Shown here in pieces: positions 15,274-24,109 of a stretch of DNA of 64,000 nucleotides; within the stretch, counting starts at the first letter, position 1, and each line of letters starts with the position of its first letter. The position numbers were made by a program, and so were the translations under genes. The DNA comes from DASSUW01 sp963811895 (lineage in GTDB: Bacteria; Actinomycetota; Thermoleophilia; Solirubrobacterales; Solirubrobacteraceae), in contig CAWETE010000016.1 in the NCBI GenBank assembly GCA_963811895.1, positions 248,001 to 312,000 on the forward strand, read 5' to 3'. The notes under the pieces are model-generated. The model was not told the DNA's origin and made no database searches. It saw only the letters and a list, made by a program, of their open reading frames with translations.

Positions 15274-17789
15274 GCCGCGAGCTCCAGCGTCGGCCGGCCT
15301 GTGAGGAAGAACGAGGCCCACTGCGACGGCGCGGCGAAGGGCGGGTCCGGCAGCCGGTGGGCGTAGGCCTCGAGCGCCATGGCCGCGAACGGGTCCGCGG
15401 CGGCGTCGGCCAGCGCGAGCAGCCGCTCGCGCGCCTCGCCGGCCTCCATGTCGCGCAGCTCCTCGCACGTCGCGCGCACGAGCGCGGCGAGGTCGGCGCT
15501 CTCGCCCGCCTCCGCGAGCCCGGCGTAGAACCGCTCCGCCCACAACGCCGCGAAGCCCTCGTCGACCTCCCAGCGCGTGGCGATCACGCTGTCGATGCCC
15601 GCGAGCTGGAGCCCGACCGGAAGGCCCGCCTGCGCCTCGTCGGTGCGGCCGACGCCGCCGCCCGACGCGCAGGCCACGAGCACCGCGAGCCGGCAGCCCT
15701 CGAGCGGGTCCGCGAGCAGGATGTCGGATGCCGACCACAGCTCGGCGAGCCGCAGCAGCCGGTCGCCGCCGTAGGTCGCCACGAGCGTGCCGTCGATGCG
15801 CTCGAGCCGCCGGTCCATGCGGTTCACGCGGGTCCAGTGGCGCTCGGCGAGCCGCCCGACGCCGGGCACGTCGGCGATCGCCTCGTGCCACGGCGGGTCG
15901 TCGTCCTCCTCGTCGTCGATCGCGGGCGGGTCGCGCCAATCGACGGCGTGCTCCCTCCACGCCTCGAACGGATCGCCGGCGAGCGCCTCCACGGGGTGGA
16001 CCTCGAGCCCGGATTGCGAGCGCTCCGATCGCCCGTGGCCGGCGAAGTGCAGGATCGTGGCGTCGGGCGCGGCGGCGAGCAGCGCGGCCTCCGTGGCGCC
16101 GTCGGCGGCCAGCTCGGTCACCGCGTAGCCGGCGGCGCCCAGGCGGTCGGCGATCGGGCGGCAGGCGGCGGCCGACACGCGCAGGTCGAGCGTCGGGTTG
16201 GCGACGACCAGGGCGCGGCGCGGCGACTTCGACCGCTCGCTCCGGGCGCGCACGGCCTCGGACACGCTGGCCGCGATCACCACGTCGATCCCTTCCAGGC
16301 TCGGGAGCGCGGCCCACGGGACGAGGTGCAGCATCGAGTCGGGCGAGAGCGTCAGGCGCGTGGCGCCCTCGTCGTCGAGCTGCTGCCGGAGCCAGCCGCC
16401 GAGGACGTCGTCCACGCCGTCGAGCAGCTCGGACAGGCTCGGATCGGGATCGATATCGCTGCCGGGCTCGATCAGCAGCTGCAGCCAGTCGGCGCCGGCC
16501 TCGCCGGCGAACAGCTCGAGCCACTCGCGTGCTCCGAAGTCCTCGAGCAGGAGCCGACCCGATGGCCGCTTGGCGTCGCCCGGCGCCACGAACACCCCGA
16601 CCGTGCCCATGAAGTGGTAGCCGAGCACGGCGAAGCCCTCGCCGTCCTCGAGCGCCGCCGCCGTCTCGGCGACGGTCGGGCTCGTGAGACGCGCCGGATC
16701 GAGCCGCGGCCGTACCTGCCGGTAGCGCTCGAGGAGCCGCGCGCTCGCCGACACGCCGTCCTCCTCGTGGGCGTCGGCGCCGCGCAGCGCGGCGTCGAGC
16801 TCCCGCTCGAGCGCGAGCAGCTCGCGGCCGGCCGCGTCGGCGCGGAGGGCGGCCTGATAGCGGCCGCGCAGGCCGCGCGGCCGGTCGCACGCCCGCAATA
16901 CGCCGTTCCAGTCGCCGCGGCGCGCCTGCGTCGCGGCGAGAGCGTCGGCGATGCGGTGCAGGCGGTCGGACGCGTCCTTGACGTCGGCCTCGCCGACGGC
17001 GGTCAGGTACCGCGCCTCCGCGTGGCCGATGACGGTCTCCAGCACGGTCGCCGCGCGGTCGAGCTGGCCGAGCATGAGCCGGAGCTCGCCTTCGCGCACG
17101 GCCATCTGCTGCACCTCGGGCCACGCGAGGTCGCTCCCCTCGACCACCGTGCGGTAGAGGTCGGCAGCCTCGGGCCACTCGTGCGCCATGTCGAGCCGGC
17201 CGGCCTGCGACGCGAGCGCGCCCAGCCCTTCGGCGTCATCCGCCGCGACATACTCGGCGTGGCGTTCCGTCCAGCGGGCGGCCTCGGCCTCGTCGCCCGC
17301 GTCGCGTGCGTCGATGTGACGGCCGGCGGTGTAGCTCTCGGCGGCGAGCCGGAACTCGTCGGCCCCGTAGGGATCCGCCTCGGCGGTCAGCTCGTCGCCT
17401 TCATCGAGCAGCGCCTCGTCGCCGGCGCCGGCGTCGAGCAGGGCGGAGATGGTGCGGATCCTCTCGTCGGGATCGTCCCGCGTCGTCTCGAGGTGGTCTC
17501 GCAGCTCGGCGATCGCCTCGGCGGCGTGACGGCGCGGGTTGCCGGCCGGCAGCGCGAGGATCGCCCGTGCGTGGTAGCGGTGCAGCGACGGGACGTCGTC
17601 GCCCATCAGCTCCAGCGCGTCCTCGGCGGCGTTGAGGCGCAGCTCGTGCTCGTCCGCGCGCTCGGTCAGCTGCTCGCCCGCGAGCCAGCGCATCAGCAGC
17701 TCGAGCGTCTCATCACTCTCCGCCTCGTCCTCGATCTCCAGCCACAGGTCGAGACCGCGCGCGACGAGCTCCTCGGCGAGGGCGGGCAT
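15270..17789 (-). CDS. CHAT-domain protein (caspase-like protease)
   Basis: An 839-residue protein. The first 380 or so residues are Ala/Leu/Glu-rich helices consistent with a TPR-like solenoid, though no repeat is clean. The C-terminal half is a CHAT domain: SMLHLVPWAALPSLEG, the catalytic His in ILHFAGHGRSE, and the catalytic Cys in RLAVLVACASGG, followed by GLQLAGIDSVIATRWEVDEG. Between His and Cys is a long acidic insertion (IDDEEDDDPPW). CHAT proteases are caspase/separase relatives found in bacterial conflict and cell-death systems. The ATG at 17789 (MPALAEELVARG) was preferred to a TTG at 17828. It is first of a three-gene operon, with 4-nt overlaps throughout. Confidence 0.88.
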   Translation of the reverse strand: MPALAEELVARGLDLWLEIEDEAESDETLELLMRWLAGEQLTERADEHELRLNAAEDALELMGDDVPSLHRYHARAILALPAGNPRRHAAEAIAELRDHLETTRDDPDERIRTISALLDAGAGDEALLDEGDELTAEADPYGADEFRLAAESYTAGRHIDARDAGDEAEAARWTERHAEYVAADDAEGLGALASQAGRLDMAHEWPEAADLYRTVVEGSDLAWPEVQQMAVREGELRLMLGQLDRAATVLETVIGHAEARYLTAVGEADVKDASDRLHRIADALAATQARRGDWNGVLRACDRPRGLRGRYQAALRADAAGRELLALERELDAALRGADAHEEDGVSASARLLERYRQVRPRLDPARLTSPTVAETAAALEDGEGFAVLGYHFMGTVGVFVAPGDAKRPSGRLLLEDFGAREWLELFAGEAGADWLQLLIEPGSDIDPDPSLSELLDGVDDVLGGWLRQQLDDEGATRLTLSPDSMLHLVPWAALPSLEGIDVVIAASVSEAVRARSERSKSPRRALVVANPTLDLRVSAAACRPIADRLGAAGYAVTELAADGATEAALLAAAPDATILHFAGHGRSERSQSGLEVHPVEALAGDPFEAWREHAVDWRDPPAIDDEEDDDPPWHEAIADVPGVGRLAERHWTRVNRMDRRLERIDGTLVATYGGDRLLRLAELWSASDILLADPLEGCRLAVLVACASGGGVGRTDEAQAGLPVGLQLAGIDSVIATRWEVDEGFAALWAERFYAGLAEAGESADLAALVRATCEELRDMEAGEARERLLALADAAADPFAAMALEAYAHRLPDPPFAAPSQWASFFLTGRPTLELAA

Positions 17790-17852
17790 GACCCGGCGAC
17801 CCTCCCACCCGGCGGAGACGGCTGTCAAGCATGGGTAGCCTTCGTGCGGCCC

Positions 17853-17926
17853 GGGCGGTTAGCTCAGCTGGTCAGAGCGCCTGCCTTACAAGCAGGAGGT
17901 CGCGCGTTCGAGCCGCGCACCGCCCA
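17853..17926 (+). tRNA. tRNA-Val (anticodon TAC)
   Basis: A 74-nt cloverleaf. Acceptor GGGCGGT pairs with ACCGCCC before discriminator A; the anticodon stem-loop is CCTGC-CTTACAA-GCAGG (TAC); the T-arm holds GTTCGAG. It lies head-to-head with the CHAT gene and just before the convergent LamG gene. Confidence 0.97.
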
Positions 17927-17938
17927 TCGAGCACGGCG

Positions 17939-20734
17939 CTACGGCCCGACCGCGCGATCCCTGTCGCTCTGGATCTGCGCCGCCGTCAGCGCGCGGTCGT
18001 AGACGCGGACGTCGTCGATCAGCCCACGGAACCATTCCGGCCACACGTTGTTGCCGCCGATCTTCAACGCCCCGGTGGAGGGCGCCATCGAGCCGGCGTG
18101 AGCCTCGCTCGCGACCTGGGTGCCGTTGACGTAGAGGCGCAGGACCGAGCCGTCGTAGGTCGTCGCGAGATGCGTCCAGGCGTTCAGCGGGAGGACGTTC
18201 GGGCTGAGCGCGCTGAACTCGTCGCCGGAGACGAAGTAGCCGCCCGGGCGGCCGCCCGCGCCGGCGGCATACAGCGCGTACACCATGCCGCCGGGGCGCT
18301 CCTTCAGGAGCACGGTGCGCCAGCTGTTGCTGAGGAGGCTGGGGTTCACCCACGCCTCGAGCGTCATGCCGGTCGTCAGGTCCAGCGCGGCCGCGTCGGG
18401 GACGGTGACGAGGTCGTTGGTGCCGTCGAACGACAGGGCGCCGCCGTTCTTGCCCGACGTACGGGTCGCTCCGGAGATCGTGCCGGTGTTCCCGTTGCCC
18501 GAGCCGTCGGCGACCGAGCCGCCGGAACCCTCGTTGAAGCCGTACGACGCGACCAGGCCCGGAGGCGCCGGATCGGGAGGCACGACGGTGATGCTCACCT
18601 CATTCGAGGCCGCGCTGACGTTGCCGTCGGCGTCCTCGGCGAGGACCTTGTAGTGATACGTGCCGGGAGCGAGGTCGCTGTCCGCGTAGCCGGTGCCGGC
18701 CGGCGTGGCGATGCGATTCGCCGCCGTCGGCGTGAAGCCGACCGTCGTGGAGCGGTGGACGGTGTACCGCAGGACGCCGACATCGTCGGTCGACGCGGTC
18801 CAGGAGAGCGCGGCGTCGTCGCCGGTCAGGCTCGCTGCGAGGTCGCCGGGGACGGTCGGCGGTGTCGTGGTGTCGCGGTCGACCACGACGCTGATCGAGC
18901 CCGACACATACGGCGTCGGGTCGGGGTAGAGGTACCACATGTCGGCGGAGAGCTCGTGCGGGCCTTCGGCGACCGTCGTGGTGTTCCAGGCGAACTGGTA
19001 CGGCGGCTCCCAGTCGGTCGGGCCGACGTACACGCCGTCGACCTTGAAGCGGATGCCGGCGCCCCCGGTCGGGCTGCCCCCGATCTTCGGCGTCACCGCG
19101 ACGGTGACGGTGCCGCCGACCGTCGCCCCGTCCGCGGGCGACGTGAACTCGACCGTCATCGGCGGGTTGTCGATCGTGATGGCGCATGACCACGTGGCCT
19201 CGTTGCCGCTGGTGTCGCGCACGACCGAGCTCAGCGTGTGCGGCCCGTTCATCTTGCGCCGCGTGTCCCAGCGGAACTCGAACCACGACTGCTGGGTGAA
19301 GCCGACGCGCTGGCCGTCGACCAGGAGCTCGATCGATGCCACTCCGCGGTCGTCCCTCGGCCAGACCTCCGTACGGGTGTCGCCCGACAGCGTGACGCCG
19401 CACGTGTTCGGCATGCCGTTGGTCGGCGGCGAGGTGTCCGGCGCGACCGTCGCGCCGACCTCGTTCGAGGGCACGCTCCGATTGCCCACCGCGTCGACGG
19501 CCACGACCAGGTAGTGGTAGGTGCCCGCGGGCAGGTTGGAGTCGAGGTGCGAGAGCGTGGTCTTCGTGGCCACGAGGTTGGCGTCGCTCGGGGTGAAGCC
19601 CGCTGTGGTGGAGCGGTGCACTCTGTACCCGGTCACGCCAAGGTCGTCGGTCGCCGCGCTCCACGTGACACGCACGTCGTCCGCGTCGACCGTCGGCGGC
19701 GACACCGTAGGCGACGACGGCGGGGCGTCTGTCACCGTCGCGCTCACCTCGTTCGAGGGCGCGCCGCGGGTGCCCGACGTGTCGACGGCCACGAGCTTGT
19801 AGTGGTAGGTGCCGCCCGGCAGGTTGGAGTCCAGGTGCGAGAGCGAGGACGTCGTCGCGACCAGGTTGGCATCGCTCGGCGTGAAGCCCGCGGTCGTGGA
19901 GCGGTGGACGCGGTAGCCGGTCACGCCGAGGTCGTCGGTCGCCGCGCTCCACGTGACGCGGACGTCGTGCAGGTCGACCGTCGGCGACGAGGCGGCGGGC
20001 GCCGACGGCGGGGCGTCGAGCGTGACCACGGACGTCCCCATGTCCGTCGCGATCTCGCCGCCGGTGAGCGCGCGGTTGTACACGCGAACCTCGTCGATCA
20101 GGCCCTTGAAGTACTCGCCCCAGACCGCGTTGCCGCCGATGCGCAGAGCGCTGCTGCTCGTCACCATGGCGCCGGTGAGCCCGCGGCTGGCCGCGATCGT
20201 CCCGTTGACGTAGAGGCGGAGCATCGCGCCGTCGTACGTCGCGGCGATATGCGTCCACGTGTTGAGCGGCACCGCGGTGGCGCCGCGGGCGTCGATCTCG
20301 GCGTTCGTATAGGCGTGGGCGCTCGGCCGGTTGTTGTTCTCGGCCGAGTACAGGACGTAGGCGAGCTGGGCCGGCTGCTCCTTGATCACGACCGTGCGCC
20401 ACGAGCCGGCGGCGGTGGACGGGTTGACCCACGCCTCCAGCGTCATCCCCGTCGTCAGGTCGAGCGAAGGCGAGTCGTTGACATTGACGCGGTCGTCGAT
20501 CCCGTCGAACGACAGCGCGCGCCCGAAGCGCCCGGCGGTCGTGCGCGTCGCGCCCGCCATCGTGCCGGCATTGCCGGCGGGCGAGCTGTCGGCGACGCTC
20601 GTGCCGCTCGCCTCCTCGAAGCCGTAGGCGGCCACGAGCCCCGCCGTGTCAGCGCTCGCGGCGACCGGCGCCACCATCGCGGCAGCCGTCATGGCGGCGC
20701 CGACCAGCATCCCGAGACCCTTGCTCCGTCGCAT
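17939..20734 (-). CDS. Secreted LamG / fibronectin type III surface protein
   Basis: A 931-residue exported protein. It has a signal peptide (MRRSKGLGMLVGAAMTAAAM, cleavage near ASA-DT), a LamG/concanavalin-like domain (about 30-235; YGFEEASGTSVADSS, LEAWVNP, WTHIAATYDG), two Fn3 domains (about 240-430), Ig-like segments (about 435-620; NPPMTVEFTSPADG), a third Fn3 domain (about 630-720) and a second LamG domain (about 725-931). There is no sortase motif or C-terminal anchor. Such proteins usually bind carbohydrate outside the cell; no catalytic domain is visible. The first two Fn3 domains are near-duplicates at DNA level. It is transcribed toward tRNA-Val and begins 84 bp downstream of the SDR gene. 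Confidence 0.9.
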   Translation of the reverse strand: MRRSKGLGMLVGAAMTAAAMVAPVAASADTAGLVAAYGFEEASGTSVADSSPAGNAGTMAGATRTTAGRFGRALSFDGIDDRVNVNDSPSLDLTTGMTLEAWVNPSTAAGSWRTVVIKEQPAQLAYVLYSAENNNRPSAHAYTNAEIDARGATAVPLNTWTHIAATYDGAMLRLYVNGTIAASRGLTGAMVTSSSALRIGGNAVWGEYFKGLIDEVRVYNRALTGGEIATDMGTSVVTLDAPPSAPAASSPTVDLHDVRVTWSAATDDLGVTGYRVHRSTTAGFTPSDANLVATTSSLSHLDSNLPGGTYHYKLVAVDTSGTRGAPSNEVSATVTDAPPSSPTVSPPTVDADDVRVTWSAATDDLGVTGYRVHRSTTAGFTPSDANLVATKTTLSHLDSNLPAGTYHYLVVAVDAVGNRSVPSNEVGATVAPDTSPPTNGMPNTCGVTLSGDTRTEVWPRDDRGVASIELLVDGQRVGFTQQSWFEFRWDTRRKMNGPHTLSSVVRDTSGNEATWSCAITIDNPPMTVEFTSPADGATVGGTVTVAVTPKIGGSPTGGAGIRFKVDGVYVGPTDWEPPYQFAWNTTTVAEGPHELSADMWYLYPDPTPYVSGSISVVVDRDTTTPPTVPGDLAASLTGDDAALSWTASTDDVGVLRYTVHRSTTVGFTPTAANRIATPAGTGYADSDLAPGTYHYKVLAEDADGNVSAASNEVSITVVPPDPAPPGLVASYGFNEGSGGSVADGSGNGNTGTISGATRTSGKNGGALSFDGTNDLVTVPDAAALDLTTGMTLEAWVNPSLLSNSWRTVLLKERPGGMVYALYAAGAGGRPGGYFVSGDEFSALSPNVLPLNAWTHLATTYDGSVLRLYVNGTQVASEAHAGSMAPSTGALKIGGNNVWPEWFRGLIDDVRVYDRALTAAQIQSDRDRAVGP
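19500..19990 (-). repeat. Tandem duplication of an Fn3 module (about 97 codons apart)
   Basis: Two roughly 195-bp segments starting near 19500 and 19791 are nearly identical and encode the same peptide sequence (TDDLGVTGYRVHRSTTAGF). The period is about 291 bp. Substitutions are mostly silent, indicating a recent in-frame duplication inside the surface-protein gene. Confidence 0.8.
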
Positions 20735-20818
20735 CCGCCCATCCTCGCCAGGCAGCTGAGCGCCGCCTACTGGCAGATGGTGCAGCGTTGGTCAGAACTT
20801 CTGTCCGTAAGCTGACGC

Positions 20819-21596
20819 TCAGCGTGTGAGCAGACCCGCGTCGAGCACCAGCGTCGTGCCCGTCACGTAGCGGCCGCTCTCGCCGGCCAGGTACAGCACC
20901 GCGTCGGCGACGTCGCGCGGCTCGATCCACGGGACCGGCAGCAGGTTGCCCGCCGACCGCTCCGCGATCTCCTGCGTCGTCATCCCCTCGAGCTCGGCGA
21001 GGCCGTCGTTCAACGGCGTGTCGACGCCGGTCGGGTGGATCGAGTTGACCCGGATGCCGTACGGGCGCGAGCTCGATCGCCCATGACTTCGACAAGCCCG
21101 TGAGCCCCCACTTGGACGCCGCGTAGTGCGACAGGCGCGCCATGCCGCGCAGGCCCGCGATCGAGGAGTTGTTGATGATCACGCCGCGGCGCGCCTCGAT
21201 CATGTGCGGGATCACGCGGCGCCCGACGAGCCAGGCGCCCTTGAGGTTGATGTCGAGCATCGCGTCCCACTCGGCCTCGCTCAGCTCGTGAGCGAGGCCG
21301 TAGGCGCAGATGCCGGCGTTGTTGAAGAGCAGGTCGATCCGCCCGAAGCGCTCGATCGCGGCGTCGACCGCGGCGCTCACCGCCGCGTCGTCGCGGACGT
21401 CGGCGACCGCGGTCAGCGCTCCGCATTCGGAGGCCAGCGACTCGAGCTCGGCCGGCGTGCCCATCGCGTAGCCCGGATAGGAGAGCGGGGCGGCGACATC
21501 GAGCGCGACGATGTCGTAGCCGGCCGCGGCGAGCGCGAGGCTGGTCGCGCGGCCCTGGCCGTGGGCGGCTCCCGTGACCAGCGCGACGGGCTTCAC
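20819..21596 (-). CDS. SDR-family oxidoreductase, mycofactocin-type-like, with one frameshift
   Basis: The N-terminal part reads VALVTGAAHGQGRATSLALA, a glycine loop with the GQGR form seen in mycofactocin-dependent SDRs, followed by an insert AMGTPAELESLASE resembling the PEDLAETV segment of that family. NNAGICAYG, NNSSIAG and YAASK give the catalytic Ser-Tyr-Lys set. At 21063-21065 an extra base in a GGG run shifts the frame. The other frame continues with GIRVNSIHPTGVDTPLNDG and ends YVTGTTLVLDAGLLTR. Removing that base restores a protein of about 258 residues. The GTG start overlaps the AhpD-like stop (GTGA). The substrate is probably an alcohol. I think the shift is a sequencing error. 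Confidence 0.8.
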
Positions 21597-22123
21597 GCCA
21601 CCCGCGCCCGGTAGGGCTCGAGGTAGCCGTCGAGCGGCACGCCGAGCGCGTCGTTGACCACGTTCGTGGCCACCATGATCGCCCCGAACGCCGTCAGCAG
21701 CACGATCTGCTCCGGCGTGAAGTGGGCGTCGAGCCGCACCCGCAGCGCGTCGTCGACCGAGTGCGGGTCGACCGCGAGCCGGCGCCCGAAGTCGGCGATC
21801 AGCTCGTCCAGCTCGTCGAGCTCGAGCGAGTCGGGATCGTCACCGGCGTCCGCCAGCAGCCGGCGGAAGAACGTCGAGCAGACCAGGCAGTCGTTCTGCA
21901 CCGAGATCGCGAGGCAGAACAGCTGCGTCCGCCGCTCGCCGAGCAGCGGCGCCACCTCGTCGTGCAGCGGGTACCACTGCAGCAGCGCCTCGAGCGCGGC
22001 GGGCGAGTGCGCGAGCGTCCACTTCATGTTCGTCATGCGGCCGCCGGTGGCGGCGTGGGCGGCGGCCAGCGAGCGCGAGCTCTCCGGCGCGCCGGCTTCG
22101 GTCAGCGGCGAGATCCAGGCCAT
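21593..22123 (-). CDS. AhpD-like / carboxymuconolactone decarboxylase family protein
   Basis: A 176-residue helical protein starting MAWISPLTEAGAPESS. The signature is SVQNDCLVCSTFFRRLL, a CxxC followed by hydrophobic helix, then EQIVLLTAFGAIMVATNVVNDAL. In AhpD the CxxC pair gives peroxidase or disulfide-reductase activity; in relatives the role is unknown. The start at 22123 resembles the typical MARISPL opening; an ATG at 22132 is an alternative. It overlaps the end of the acyltransferase gene by about 20 bp and the SDR start by 4 nt, forming a three-gene operon. Confidence 0.85.
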   Translation of the reverse strand: MAWISPLTEAGAPESSRSLAAAHAATGGRMTNMKWTLAHSPAALEALLQWYPLHDEVAPLLGERRTQLFCLAISVQNDCLVCSTFFRRLLADAGDDPDSLELDELDELIADFGRRLAVDPHSVDDALRVRLDAHFTPEQIVLLTAFGAIMVATNVVNDALGVPLDGYLEPYRARVA

Positions 22124-22878
22124 GACGGCCATGATCGCGCACGAAGGCGCTCTTTCAGCGAAGGCCGCTCGCGCACGCCCGGCTCGGGCGAGCCGCCGTG
22201 GTCGAGCCACAGCTTCGTCACGGCGTCCCAGGCCTCGTTCATCAGCGCCTCTGCGGACTCCGGCGTCGGCTCGCCCCGGTCGACCGGGATCGCCTCCGCG
22301 GCGTGCACCTGGCAGTGCACGGGGCGCACGATGACCTTGGCCCGGCGGACGTTCTCGGCCCCGAGCACGCAGACCGGCACGACGGTCGCCCCGGTCTCGA
22401 TCGCCATCCGGAAGGCGCCGCGCCGCGGCGGCGCGAGCCCGCCCCAGCGCAGCCGCGTGCCCTCGGGGAAGATCACCAGCACGCCGCCGCCCTCGAGCAC
22501 CAGGCGCGCCGTCTCGAGCGCCGCCGGATCCGATTCTCCGCGCCGCACCGGGAAGCAGCCGCAGCGGGAGACGTACCAGCCGGCGCGCGGCCGGGCGAAC
22601 AGCTCGGCCTTGCCCATGAAGTTGAGCGGCCGGCCGGCGCGCAGCAGCGTGCCGATCAGGAACGGGTCCAGGAACGAGCGGTGGTTGGCGACGATCAGCA
22701 CCGGCCCCTCGGCCGGGATCTGCTCCATGCCCGTCCGCGTCAGCCGCAGGTAGGCGATCAGCAGCGGCTTGAAGATCGCGTGGGTGAGCCGGTACACGAG
22801 CCGGTTCGCCCGGTGCTCGCGCGTGAACTCGTGGTACTTGGCCAGCGCCCCGAGGTCATGGGCCGACTCGACGCTCAT
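22102..22878 (-). CDS. 1-acyl-sn-glycerol-3-phosphate acyltransferase (PlsC family)
   Basis: A 258-residue protein with the acyltransferase block I NHRSFLDPF (HX4D), block II around GWYVSRCGCFPVRRGESD, block III FPEGTRLR and block IV VVPVCVLGAE. A hydrophobic N-terminal stretch (AIFKPLLIAYLRL) suggests membrane association. It transfers a fatty acyl group to lysophosphatidate or a similar acceptor in phospholipid synthesis. The start at 22878 follows two hairpins that separate it from the phosphofructokinase gene. The AhpD-like gene overlaps its 3' end. Confidence 0.9.
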   Translation of the reverse strand: MSVESAHDLGALAKYHEFTREHRANRLVYRLTHAIFKPLLIAYLRLTRTGMEQIPAEGPVLIVANHRSFLDPFLIGTLLRAGRPLNFMGKAELFARPRAGWYVSRCGCFPVRRGESDPAALETARLVLEGGGVLVIFPEGTRLRWGGLAPPRRGAFRMAIETGATVVPVCVLGAENVRRAKVIVRPVHCQVHAAEAIPVDRGEPTPESAEALMNEAWDAVTKLWLDHGGSPEPGVRERPSLKERLRARSWPSWPGSRR

Positions 22879-22898
22879 CGCCGCATCATGAAGCGCGG

Positions 22899-22927
22899 GG
22901 GGTCCCGCCGCGATGCGGCGGAACCCC
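22899..22927 (-). terminator. GC-rich hairpin upstream of plsC
   Basis: A 13-bp stem with one mismatch closes a three-base loop (GAT) at 22912-22914. There is no strong T-run on the minus strand, so it may be a weak terminator or a leader structure for the acyltransferase gene. Confidence 0.45.
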
Positions 22928-22994
22928 GTCCGGCCCTTGCCCCTTCCCCCGAGTGGCCATTGCACCGGAGTCCGGCATGCGAAAGCAACCCGCC

Positions 22995-23016
22995 CGCGTG
23001 GAGGTCGCTCCACGCG
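22995..23016 (-). terminator. Hairpin after the phosphofructokinase gene
   Basis: A perfect 9-bp stem (CGCGTGGAG / CTCCACGCG) with a 4-nt loop starts six bases beyond the phosphofructokinase stop. On the minus strand it is followed by GGCGGGTTGCTTTCGC. Probable intrinsic terminator. Confidence 0.6.
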
Positions 23017-23021
23017 CGCCG

Positions 23022-24053
<1,032 letters not shown>

Positions 24054-24075
24054 GCGGGCATGAAAGCGCAAACGG

Positions 24076-24103
24076 CCGGGGCCCGCCTTGCGGCGGGCCC
24101 CGG
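24076..24103 (-). terminator. Intrinsic terminator between MMPL transporter and phosphofructokinase
   Basis: A perfect 12-bp stem (CCGGGGCCCGCC with its complement) closes a 4-nt loop, seven bases beyond the MMPL stop on the minus strand. The following minus-strand bases (GTTTGCGCTTTC) are moderately T-rich. Confidence 0.7.
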
Positions 24104-24109
24104 TGTTGC

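Noticed and set aside
15357..18002. An 881-codon plus-strand open frame opposite the CHAT gene
   Set aside because: It is antisense to a protein with clear CHAT motifs, is rich in Arg, Gly, His and Val, and crosses tRNA-Val. High GC keeps such frames open.
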